From: Larix kaempferi
Lineage: Eukaryota > Streptophyta > Pinopsida > Pinales > Pinaceae
DNA length: 64,000 nt
Assembly: GCA_027924585.1 (NCBI GenBank)
Contig: BSBM01000321.1
Span: 489,001-553,000, forward strand
Direction: 5' to 3'
The position numbers and the translations under genes were made by a program. Position 1 is the first letter of the stretch; every line of letters begins with the position of its first letter. The notes under the pieces are model-generated. The model ran no database searches. It saw only the letters and a list, made by a program, of their open reading frames with translations, and was not told the origin of the DNA. This document shows, piece by piece, positions 22,239 through 31,793 of this stretch.

Positions 22239-24459
22239 TGTGGTGTGGCCATCTCCGAATCCAGGGCTAGAGACACTATGAAACCTAAGGGAAGGATAAT
22301 TAAGGGTAATGCATAGCAGAATAAGGTATCCGTGGCTAGGCTAGCATGCCAAAATCCAATAGATTAAAACATTTAGCCTTATTAAATGTAATACAAGCAT
22401 ATGAGAACATTCCTTTTTCTAAAGCACCAACTATGTAAGGTAAATATGTTATGCTCGTTACATTGAATGTGTATGAGTAAAAAAAAATGGTAGACATATC
22501 CAATGTTCCTACAACGGTTAAGGACATATGTTTAGCCTATGTGCAAGATAGTATGATTGTAAGTATTCAATTGTTGTCATCCCAGTGTGTTCCAATTGTC
22601 TTTCACATGAGGTTATATTATTATTTTGTTATGTGTGTGCTAAATGTATGGTTATATAGTGAGAATTAACAACCACATGAACTATAAGAGACACATAAAC
22701 ACAAGCTTCCATCCATAGCCTTCAAAAATCATATCCCATGGATGTCCTCTACAACCATCATTCACTAGTAAAATCAAATTTCATGGCTTCCCTCCCTCTA
22801 ACCATCAATCACTAATATAATTAGATTTTATAGTTATCATCTACAACCATCTAACACTAAAACAAATCAGATTTCGTCACTGCCATTTATAGCCATTTAG
22901 ACACATTACAAATCGTACCTTATGGCTTCCATTTACAACCATTTGAGCACATTACAAATCGAATCTTATGGATTCTATTTACAACCATCTAAGCATGAAA
23001 GAAATCAGAAATGATGGTTGTCATATACAACCATCTATCCATGAGAGAATAGAGAAGATAAAGAAGATAAAGAAGGTAGAGAAGGTTCTTCACAATCCAG
23101 GTTTTATATCGCATGAAGGCCATGATCCACCTACAGTTAACTATTAACATAATAATCCATATAATATAGATAAGCACGAGGACCGTCCATCCTGCATTCA
23201 ACTGTTAACATAACATCCATAAACATAAATATAGATATGCATAATAAAATAAAATAAATAACACATAAGCAAATACTTATCTCAAAGAATGCAACTGGCT
23301 TCAACATGACCATGTTCCTCCCAGCCATAGACATGCCATGCTCATACATCTCTCAGCATGACAGTCACCCCTGAGCTGAGGACATAATTCCACAAGTAGA
23401 GGTACTCTCAACTAGAGTAGCCACAGTTCACTCCCTCACACTTACTTTCCCTTCCGTCTACACTACTCGATGAGTTGTGACTAGGGCCGCACTCACCACA
23501 GCCCTTCGGATATCACCACCCTCACCCAATGGATTTATGTGCTAGACTAAGGAAAATTAATGGTCCTTGAGGGAACAAAGGTAAACAACCAAAAACTATC
23601 TGGTAACATCACTCTCTCACGCATAACACAAGTCACAATGAACACCATCCAACCCATTCGCTAACTAGCACAATAAGGAGATAGCTCATGTATAAATAAA
23701 TCTCAAGGAGGAAAATTAGGACACAAGGAGACCAACTCGAATTGGTTAAGGTGTGGTTAGGCTTCATCATGGAGACTTAACTCAAATTGATTGAGAGGTG
23801 GATTATCTTAGGAGACTCCATTCTCAAATTAGCACCATGAGGAGGAGTTACCAAAAACCAAGGAGTGGAGCACAAGGAGGGCGCACTAGTCATGGGGGGT
23901 GAAAGAGTGGGTCCAATAGGATCATCAATGACCTGTAAGCACAAAAATAGGGAACTTCGGCTAGATTTGGGGAGCAAGGGCGCACTTGTGGAGGTGGAGT
24001 TAAAAATCAAGGAGGTGGAAGCTAAAATGTAGCATATAACTCCTAGAATCTAGGAAGAGGGCATTTTAGTGCAATTGGGGCCCACAAAAGAGTATTTATC
24101 ATCCAAGGAGGGTTCATTCACTAAGTGGGACCGACCAAATATTTATTAGGGCGCACTAGTGCAAGACGTGTCCATTAAACCATGAATAAGGTGCAATAGT
24201 AACTCCATAGGCCAAAATAATCAAGAATAGGGTCCATCAAGTAATGTTAGGGAGAGTAACAACTCCTAGTCCCCATCTTTCTCACAAGTGGAAACAATGT
24301 CCCCTCATTCTCGTTTGTAGTCCATGTTGACCCAGTTAATTTTACTAAAAAATAATAATAATAGTAATGTCCAAATACACAGTCTCGGCACCTTGTGCCA
24401 CAATAACAAAACAAAATAATATAACATGTGTATGGGGCTTAAAACATTGGGGTATTACA
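22239..24459 (-). mobile_element. LTR-D: solo LTR of about 2.2 kb
   Basis: The segment starts TGTGGTGTGG, ends GGTATTACA and is flanked by perfect CTTTG duplications (22234-22238 and 24460-24464). It splits the pol frame of Copia-A. No coding domain is present. Read on the minus strand it starts TGTAATACCCC, which resembles the gypsy-type starts elsewhere in this window (TGTAATGTCCC), so minus orientation is the guess. It is probably the product of recombination between the LTRs of a gypsy element. Confidence 0.8.
22740..23035. repeat. Imperfect tandem repeats inside LTR-D
   Basis: Units of roughly 50-60 bp built on TTTACAACCATTTGAGCAC and CATTACAAATCGAATCTTATGG recur four to five times with drift. 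A short AAGATAAAGAAG purine repeat follows at about 23050-23085. Confidence 0.65.
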
Positions 24460-24464
24460 CTTTG

Positions 24465-25045
24465 TATCGTCAACTCATCGACTCTTTGATGTATCTAGTC
24501 AACACTAGGACATATTTGTGTTTTGAAGTGGACACTCTTAGTTAGTACATGGTTGAGCCGAGGAGAGTGCGCTAGGTAGTTGCAAAACACGTGCTCATGT
24601 ATCTTTGTGGTACAATGGATTATGGGTTGGACTATAGGTGAGGCAATGAAGTTAGTTTGGTTGGATACATAGACTAAGATTGGGAAAGTAGTGTGACAGA
24701 ACATAAGAGCACTTTTGGTTGTTGTTTCAGTTTGGGCTCAGCGGTTGTGTCGTGGTTTATTTGGAAGCAAAAGTGGGATTGTTTGGTCAACAGTTGAGGC
24801 CTACGGTGATTTACTGTGACAATTAGAGTTGCATCAATCTCTCTGAGAATCCATTTTTCCATAATAGGTCAAAGCATATAGAGATAAAATACCATTTCAT
24901 CTACGACTATGTCTAGAGAGGAGTTGTTGAGTTGCAGTACATATCCACGGATGAGTAGGTTGCATATCTCCTTACGAAATATTTGGGGAAGAGCACATTT
25001 GTTTTCTTCAGAGACAAGTTGGGATTTTTGAAGAACACTTTCCTT
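24465..25045 (+). pseudogene. Copia-A RNase H
   Basis: The pol match resumes right after LTR-D with YRQLIDSLMYLVNTRT and continues in broken frames through a SAVVSWF-like stretch to the C-terminal region. Several stops are present. It is followed at once by a polypurine tract and the 3' LTR. Confidence 0.8.
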
Positions 25046-25048
25046 GGT

Positions 25049-25057
25049 AAGAGGGAG
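25049..25057 (+). promoter_or_regulatory. Copia-A polypurine tract
   Basis: AAGAGGGAG abuts the 3' LTR start. In the family it primes plus-strand DNA synthesis. Confidence 0.8.
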
Positions 25058-25987
25058 TGTTGATTTTTGTACCTTAGAGAAGTGTTCCCCTAGTGGATTT
25101 GTGCCTAAGTCATAAAAGGGGAAAAGTGACATGATCCTTGCACTATTTTCATATGTTTTGAAGTTGAGTTCACTTTATGAGATATAAAGTGACTTTTTGA
25201 TGATTTAATGAGAAGTGAGTAAAATTAATTTTTATGGTGAGAAAAAATTATTTTCTCTCATCCATTGATTTGATATCTCAAGATTCAATTTGGGCCCTTG
25301 GATCGAGGAGGCTAACACTTATACTAAGAAGAGGAATTGGGTACAAATTCCCAAGTCACTGGCATGATTTTCAAGGCACATATATCATCATTTGAAGTGA
25401 CTTCCATTTAATGTAGCGATTGTACAGTTGGAAGAGCGATTTTTACTATTGATAGAATGTACGAATTTCGAGGCAGCCAGCACGAGATTTGAGGAGAAAT
25501 TACAGTCTGAACTTTTCCAAGTAGTTGGCACAAAAACCAATGCACCATTCCATACAATAACATGTAAATCAAGGAGAGGAGTCCATATAGTTCTGAAAAA
25601 GGAGTTTGGCACATTTTCCAAGGCATATTTTAGGATTGTTTTGCAAGAAATTGATGTGCTCTATGGTTGAGATAAGTTGTGATTTAAATGTTGAGTTTTT
25701 ATAATGTTGTACAATTTCTTGAAGAAAATAAAATTACTCTCTTTCACAGGTTTTCCCTCTAGGTATTTTTCTTGGGGCATTTGCCCAAAAATACTGTGTC
25801 TAAAATTTATTGTGTGTGGCCATTTCTTTATGTTCAGAAGTTTGTAATTTCTTCAAGTGTTCAAGTTCATATCTGTTTATGAGATTAAAAAAAAAACATT
25901 TCAGTAGTTTAATGTTGAATGGGTTTGGGCATTAAACAATGAAGTCTATGTGACTTGAAATAGGGTTGGGAAATTGAAAATTTTATA
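25058..25987 (+). repeat. Copia-A 3' LTR
   Basis: It begins TGTTGATTTTTGTACC and ends near TTTTATA, where CA has probably mutated. It matches 6509-7609 with many substitutions and lacks about 180 bp after GGCCCTTGGATC. The short ORFs in it are LTR noise. Confidence 0.85.
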
Positions 25988-26206
25988 GATGAAATTGTTC
26001 TTTTTATAGCATAAATGGATTCAACACTCTTGAATACTCGTAATGAAAATGTATTATAGCATGTTTTTTTAACAGAAATGGGTTATGGCTTGTATTAAAA
26101 AATTGATGGAGCAAGGATGTACAATGAGATAATACAACTTTAAGAGTAGCAAACAATAGTTCCAAATGGGTTCCACTCCTATCAAACCAGTGTCTCTAAA
26201 ACTATG
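25988..26206. other. Short spacer between Copia-A and Copia-B2
   Basis: This 219-bp piece has no recognised feature. It is the left host flank of Copia-B2, and its natural continuation is at 51626 onward. Confidence 0.6.
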
Positions 26207-26211
26207 AAGCT
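26207..26211. repeat. Copia-B2 target-site duplication, left (AAGCT)
   Basis: AAGCT precedes TGTTATATT here and follows TCAACA at 51621-51625. The two copies lie 25 kb apart and tie the two ends of nest 2 together. Confidence 0.85.
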
Positions 26212-26798
26212 TGTTATATTTTCAACTTTTAATCAATATTATCTAGTATCTTATCTGAAAGAATGACAAGCACAGCATAACACAATATACACAAAGAATT
26301 TCCTCGGGGAAACCATAAATGAGAAAACCTTGCAACTTCCTCAGAGATATAATAGTCACCAATATAATATCACAAAGATGGAAAACCCCAAAAATAGTTT
26401 TTTGCATCTCTCTCTCTTTCTCCTATGCGAACTTGTCATCTCTCTCTCACTAATGTGAATTGAGTGAGTGAGTGTTGTGTCCAAATGAGATAGCTCCACT
26501 CTCTATTTATACTTTATCTTTCACTTGACCTTTTCACTTACTAGGTCGGCCCCAATAAACCTAAATGGGTCGACTTCTATAGGAGACTCAATAATATAAT
26601 TACATTTGACTCTTTAAGGGGTCTATTTCCACAACTTACATGGGAGGCTTTTACCTCAATGATCTAAGATGACTAAGCATCATACTGACATCCCCAAGCG
26701 GAGGAAAAACATCTCCGACGGAGGTACAAATAAAATACAATAATAATAACAATATAAAATACAATAGAATATCTTCCGAAGTTAAAATTACATCAACA
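26212..26798 (-). repeat. Copia-B2 3' LTR
   Basis: This 587-bp LTR runs TGTTATATT...CATCAACA on plus and matches 51032-51620 closely. On the minus strand it begins TGTTGATGTAA and is related to the Copia-B LTR. Confidence 0.9.
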
Positions 26799-26809
26799 CT
26801 CCCTCTTAA
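26799..26809 (-). promoter_or_regulatory. Copia-B2 polypurine tract
   Basis: CTCCCTCTTAA on plus reads TTAAGAGGGAG on minus, directly before the 3' LTR. Confidence 0.8.
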
Positions 26810-27054
26810 CTAGGAAGGTATTCTCTTGACATAGTCATCAACACATATAGACACAAGTATTCGTCGTTGAATCATCATCAACTTTGGATCATCATCGTCA
26901 CTGCTGCTGCAATCCTCATCAGTTGATCATTGATTGGTGACATATCTCGATTCTACTCGTCATAGGAACTTCTACAGAGCCAACCCTTTTTCATGTTGGA
27001 TGTAGGCCTAGCCCTCATGTAGGCATTCATCATATCTACGAGCAAGCCATCAAG
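26810..27054 (-). other. Copia-B2 3' non-coding region, distal part
   Basis: This stretch is homologous, in reverse orientation, to the Copia-B region at about 13870-14090, including the AGGCTAGGCCTACATCCAACATG-type stretch. It is cut at TAGGT by NA1 and continues at 33820. Confidence 0.75.
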
Positions 27055-27059
27055 TAGGT

Positions 27060-29081
27060 TGTAATGTCCCTTGTTAGGAATTTTATTAGAATTGCAATTT
27101 TTCACTTTTTTTCTTGGTTCGACCTTGGACTAGTTTCGATCTCTAGGTCCCAAATTTGCCCCAAATGATCCCAAATATTCTGAGAAGGTATATGAATGAT
27201 ATTAAAACATAAATATGTGTTTCAGGGATGCCTTTATACCTTTAAAACACTTCTGCAAATACTCTTTCAATTCTGGTCAAGTAGGTAACTTTACTAGTGA
27301 TTTCCCTTTGACTAGTATTGGTCTCTAGGTCTCAAATTGACTCCAAATGCCTTCAAATCTTCAAGGAAGGTTTATGAATGATATTAGGAATTGAATATGA
27401 TGTTAAGGGATAAAATATGGCCACCAAAAGACCTCTGCAAACTCTCTTAAGATTCTGGACCAAGTATGCAATTTTACTAGTAATTTGGGGTTCAAATCCC
27501 CCTGAGGTAAGTACCGAAAATGGCTTCCCAAATGCCTCCAAACCCACTCAAATTTATGAAAAGAGATATGTAATGTGTTAAGTATGTTATTAAGGTCTCA
27601 TATGCACCATTAATGGTTTATTAGAACTGTTCTCACCCTCTCCCATTCAACTGCAAAAATCCCCAATTCGACCCTTGGGGAAATGGCACTATTTCACCTC
27701 CCAATACAACTAAACTGAGTAAAAATGCTTCAAATGCTCAAGTACAGTACATGAAACTTGTAGAAGACATCCATGGCAGTATATTGATCACAAATATATC
27801 CGAGAATCATCCATTCATTCGAAATCATCATCAATACATTGGTTCACAACAAGGTAGTGGGGAAATGGCATTGTTCTTCCATTAAAAATGAGATTTATAC
27901 ATTTCTACTTGGAATTTCGACCTGAAACTTTCTGGAGATGAAGAACAGAGTATTTACTTCATATTACAAAAGAAATGGGGCATTAGAAGCTCCCCCAAAG
28001 AGTACAATATCTCACCAAAAACGCCCTCCCTCAAGGATCAAGAATATGCCATCAAAACTGGAAATGGTTGAAGGAGCGAACTGCAATAGAAGAAACCATG
28101 AGCTGCCCTGTAGCTTACACCTGAAAATAAAGACTCCATTAAAGCTCCAAATGAAAGGTCTGAATGGCCTTTCCAATTTCCAACTTGGATGGGAATCTTT
28201 CACCCTTGAAATTGGCTAAGGCAAGAAACTAGTCATCCACTAGCTCTCCCTCTTCACAATTGCAATTGCAAATTCTACAAATGATCAAAACCCATTCTCA
28301 TACTTCATTTCTACATTTTATAACCAACATTAGCCTTCTAAGGGTCGAAATCCTCTCAATAGATTCAATAGATTTTCATTTAGGAAATATTCCACATTTG
28401 CCACTTGTCTCCTAGTTCCAACCTTCCATCTTCTCCCAAATTCGATTTTGAGTCTCTTTGGCTTCCCCAACTCCCAAATTCGCCTTCTTTGAGCCTATTT
28501 TTGGGGCTGACATGTCATAGTGGTCAGATGTCAGAGTTCAGGTCTGCAATATGTCATAGTTGTCATAGATGCTCCATCATTGGTGTCATAGGGGCTAGGG
28601 AATCTAGCCCAAGTGTCCACAAACTTCCACTTTGACTCTTTATCTTCCATGGAGGTTACCAATCCTTCCAAATTCGACCTAAGATGCTCAATGAAATGTG
28701 TTATGACTTACCAACTCACCCAAGAGTGTTCACATTCCCCTTAATTCGAATTTGCAAAAGAGAGATACCATGTATTATGAAAAATCAAGCTAGTGTGGGT
28801 CCCACATCCTCCATATGTCTCCAAAACCATTTGTCACTTAGGATTTCTCTTGAATTTATTTATTCACTCTATTTATTAATTACTTTAACCCTTCTAATGT
28901 CTAAACATCATTTATTATCCCCCTTATTCCAAATCCCAAAGCTTCCACCCCAAACCTAGGAAACTAGTAATTTTCCTCCTTGGCAATTATTTGACCCTTA
29001 ACATCAATTTTACAAACTCTAATGAATATGGCTAATGTGATTAGGCCATTGTGATCCAATTCCAAATTTGGGACATGACAA
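27060..29081 (-). repeat. NA1 3' LTR
   Basis: This 2022-bp repeat starts TGTAATGTCCC and ends GGGACATGACA on plus. Apart from scattered substitutions and one short cluster near 28910 it equals 31794-33814. The short ORFs within it occur in both LTRs and are not genes. Confidence 0.93.
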
Positions 29082-29094
29082 ATCCTCCCTTCGC
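29082..29094 (-). promoter_or_regulatory. NA1 polypurine tract
   Basis: AATCCTCCCTTCG on plus reads CGAAGGGAGGATT on minus, directly before the 3' LTR. It resembles the GGGTGGGGAGGAC tract of the chromovirus. Confidence 0.75.
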
Positions 29095-29284
29095 AATATT
29101 GCTTGTCCTCAAGCAATTTCAAACATGGGTGTTGAAGAACCTGCTTTATGTATAATTCTTTGAAGTTGCCATTGAATTGCCAAACCTTGTGTCTTTGAGT
29201 TTCCATGAATATTTTAGAGGGGAACCACCATGCTTGCTGCTGCACTACTCTTATTAAAATCACTTTATTAAGTGTGGAATCCAT
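29095..29284 (-). pseudogene. Remnant of a chromovirus pol C-terminus in NA1
   Basis: A frame starting at 29284 (overlapping the end of the long ORF) reads QHPCLKLLEDKQ shortly before the polypurine tract. The chromovirus has QHPNLKLLEDKQ in the same place after its chromodomain. It is best read as the last scrap of an ancestral pol, and it ties NA1 to that lineage. Confidence 0.7.
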
Positions 29285-31727
29285 CTTCCATGCTGCTTGC
29301 TTCCCCCAAAAAATTTGAAACCAATGAGATAAAAATTATTCCAGGGTCCCATTGCTTGTTTTGCACCCCAATAATTAAGAGTGCTCTCCAACCCACACCA
29401 TTAGTTAAGAGGATTCCTGGATCCCATTTTCTTGTATGCATCCTTCCAAACATCATGAGTACCAAATATATATCATCAAAGTACATAACAACATAATGAA
29501 AATGTACATCAAGGATATGCTTCATCAAAGAGTCATGAAAGTGCTTATACCTCCAAGCAAGTAGACCACCATTTTCCAAGTGCATACAAGCTTCAAGTGA
29601 CCAATCAAATCTGCTCCAATGACATAGGTGAGGATCCCATGTCCTATAATGCTGCTCCAAAAGGATGTGATATGCATCAAAATATTCAACTATGTATTCT
29701 TTCATCCCAGAAGTGAATGAAGAATCTCCACTAAAATCTGAACCAAATAGTGAGCAGAAAAAACAAGGAGACTTCAAATGACTCAAAGAAGTCTCACCCA
29801 TACATCCCTGAATGTGAGAGTCATAAAGATATAACAAAGTATGTGTCTTGCAACAAAAATGTTCTCCAATCATAAATCTATTCTCCCAAGTGTTGGATGA
29901 AGTTCGTCCAATATCAAATGAATCAAGTGTTGAGTAAAAAAAACCATGATTCTTCAAGTGACTCAAATGCATATCATAGGTGCATCCATGTAGATTTGCA
30001 TCATCATAAAGTGACAAATAATGTTGCTGCAAATGTGAATAAGAATGTGCTCCAACCCTATCATCATAAAAAGTAAATCTAGGAGTTCCATACTCCTCAT
30101 GTGGCACCATCAAAAAGAACCCTTTCACCCATACTTCATTGAGACTAATGTTGCAAAACATGGAATTGTAGGATGTAGGAGAATGAACCAAATCACCCAA
30201 ATGATCAAAAAGTACAGAAGTTTCATCATGGGAAGGATCCATATGGGTAGTATCGTGCAGCTCCTTCAAAAGTGTGAACTCTTTGTCATAGTTTGGTTCC
30301 AATGTAGAGGAATCATGCTCTTCTTTAAAAATTGCATAACCTTCATCAAGAGGCAATTCAAATTCCTCTTCCACCACATCAAGTGTTTGGATCTCTTCAA
30401 GTTCATCTTCAAACACATCAAGAACATTCAAATTTTCACATTTCTCATGATCCACCATGTCATGAGAATCCTCCAAACAATCTACCATTTGACAATCTGA
30501 AACATAGGAGGAAAAACAAGTATCTTGCAACTTTTCAAGAAGTTGCTCATTTTGAATTGTGAGCTTATGAATATCCTCATTATTCTTCAAGTATGCATCA
30601 TGTAACAATTCATTAAGCTCAAACAAATGGTTTCTATCAAAAAGCAAAGACATGAAATTACCTTTGATGTGGCACATTGCTCTTTGAATCTTCTCCATAT
30701 CTTCAAGGAAGGATGTTTCCTCCAATGAAGTAGCTCTCCAACAAGAATTTGACACCAATGCTTGAGTCTCATGGAGAATGCTGAGGGACTCTTGGATCTT
30801 CTTTTCATTCATCTTTAAGGACCCTTCAAGAAAATGAGGCTCTTGCAAATGAACCTCCTCATCTTCTTCATTTTTGCTTGGACCAACTTCATGAAGCTCA
30901 AGTGGTGATGGGGAAGTTGATCTTGGTTCTTCTTCAACTGCTACAAGGTCTTCATTATCATGCTTAATGGAACTTGGGCTTGCAGCAACACTTTCAAAAG
31001 TGATCTCTATGTCACCAACATAGAGGTGTGAGCACCCATCAGTAGGTACTCCTTCATAGTTTAAGCATCCATCAGTAGATGCTCTTTGGTTCATGTATAA
31101 GCTAGAAGGTGTCTCGAAATGATCTTCCATATTTTCAATAGAATCTTCTTCATGCTCTTGTGATGTCTCCTCATTTTTCTCCTTCAAGCAAGATGATTCA
31201 TTTTTCCCCTTGTTTTCCTTAGGATCGGTATATTTGGAACCCCTTCTTGAATAAATCTCAAAAGCTCTCATCAAAGAGGACATCATTTCATGCACACATA
31301 TATGATACTCGCTCCAAGGGTTCTTACAAGAAGGGCATAAACCTTTCTTCACTAACTCCACATCTTCATTTTTGGGCCTATTTTCAAAAACATGTTCAGC
31401 ATAGTACTCAAAAGACATGGCATTTTGTGTATTTTTGCTCGAAGAAAGATATTCTTGATATTTTTGATATTGTTGGGGAAAGGTTTTATAATTTGCTCTC
31501 CATCTTTGGAACTCACTCATAGAATTATCCTTGGTTGGTGTGACACATTCATATTCATCAGATTTAAAGTCATAAGAATAATCTTCATTTCTCTTGAAAT
31601 TGTAAGAAGTGTTGCATGATGGCACCTTTTCCTCATACCATTCACATTCTGCTTCATATTGCTCATAAGCATCTGCATATTCATCATAAGAATTGTACTC
31701 ATAGGATTCATCATAATAGTAAGACAT
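29268..31727 (-). CDS. 819-residue acidic protein of unknown function carried by NA1
   Basis: A continuous frame runs from the first true ATG at 31727 to a stop at 29268. I do not recognise the family. The first 40 residues are very rich in Tyr, Glu and Asp. At about residues 131-147 a Cys/His group (CPSC, HICVHE) could bind zinc. The centre (about 170-520) is strongly acidic and probably largely disordered or coiled, with many EE pairs. The C-terminal third is rich in aromatic residues and His, has two related LSHLK blocks (HGFFYS and PCFFCS follow), and shows WDPH, WDPGI and WDPGI. No protease, RT or integrase motif is seen. Its place right after the PBS is that of gag, so a divergent gag-like particle protein is one option; a captured host gene is another. 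The lack of any stop in 2.46 kb suggests recent selection or a very recent copy. Confidence 0.75.
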   Translation of the reverse strand: MSYYYDESYEYNSYDEYADAYEQYEAECEWYEEKVPSCNTSYNFKRNEDYSYDFKSDEYECVTPTKDNSMSEFQRWRANYKTFPQQYQKYQEYLSSSKNTQNAMSFEYYAEHVFENRPKNEDVELVKKGLCPSCKNPWSEYHICVHEMMSSLMRAFEIYSRRGSKYTDPKENKGKNESSCLKEKNEETSQEHEEDSIENMEDHFETPSSLYMNQRASTDGCLNYEGVPTDGCSHLYVGDIEITFESVAASPSSIKHDNEDLVAVEEEPRSTSPSPLELHEVGPSKNEEDEEVHLQEPHFLEGSLKMNEKKIQESLSILHETQALVSNSCWRATSLEETSFLEDMEKIQRAMCHIKGNFMSLLFDRNHLFELNELLHDAYLKNNEDIHKLTIQNEQLLEKLQDTCFSSYVSDCQMVDCLEDSHDMVDHEKCENLNVLDVFEDELEEIQTLDVVEEEFELPLDEGYAIFKEEHDSSTLEPNYDKEFTLLKELHDTTHMDPSHDETSVLFDHLGDLVHSPTSYNSMFCNISLNEVWVKGFFLMVPHEEYGTPRFTFYDDRVGAHSYSHLQQHYLSLYDDANLHGCTYDMHLSHLKNHGFFYSTLDSFDIGRTSSNTWENRFMIGEHFCCKTHTLLYLYDSHIQGCMGETSLSHLKSPCFFCSLFGSDFSGDSSFTSGMKEYIVEYFDAYHILLEQHYRTWDPHLCHWSRFDWSLEACMHLENGGLLAWRYKHFHDSLMKHILDVHFHYVVMYFDDIYLVLMMFGRMHTRKWDPGILLTNGVGWRALLIIGVQNKQWDPGIIFISLVSNFLGEASSMEDGFHT

Positions 31728-31780
31728 GGCTGCCAATTATTCTTGAATTTATGTACCTAATACACAGGTGCAAGGACCAT

Positions 31781-31792
31781 GCTCTGATACCA
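31781..31792 (-). promoter_or_regulatory. NA1 primer binding site
   Basis: GCTCTGATACCA on plus is TGGTATCAGAGC on minus, one base away from the 5' LTR. It complements initiator methionine tRNA. Confidence 0.9.
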
Positions 31793-31793
31793 C

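Larger units (their letters stand above)
6509..25987 (+). mobile_element. Copia-A: old Ty1/copia element hosting three insertions
   Basis: Matching LTR copies lie at 6509-7609 and 25058-25987. Between them, in Copia order, are gag, protease, integrase, RT and RNase H, all plus strand and all broken by stops and frameshifts. Three later elements split it: Copia-B and LTR-C in gag, and LTR-D between RT and RNase H. When the insertions are subtracted, the gag and pol reading matches resume at the expected residue. The 5' LTR lacks a clean TG start and no TSD is visible, so the left end is eroded or truncated. Confidence 0.85.

Noticed and set aside
27938-28219. 93-codon ORF present in two copies (also 32672-32953)
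   Set aside because: Both copies are inside the NA1 LTRs. Duplication follows from LTR identity and does not indicate a gene family.
30045-30500. 151-codon plus-strand ORF
   Set aside because: It is antisense to the long NA1 ORF. Its His/Phe/Lys-rich composition mirrors the acidic minus-strand frame.
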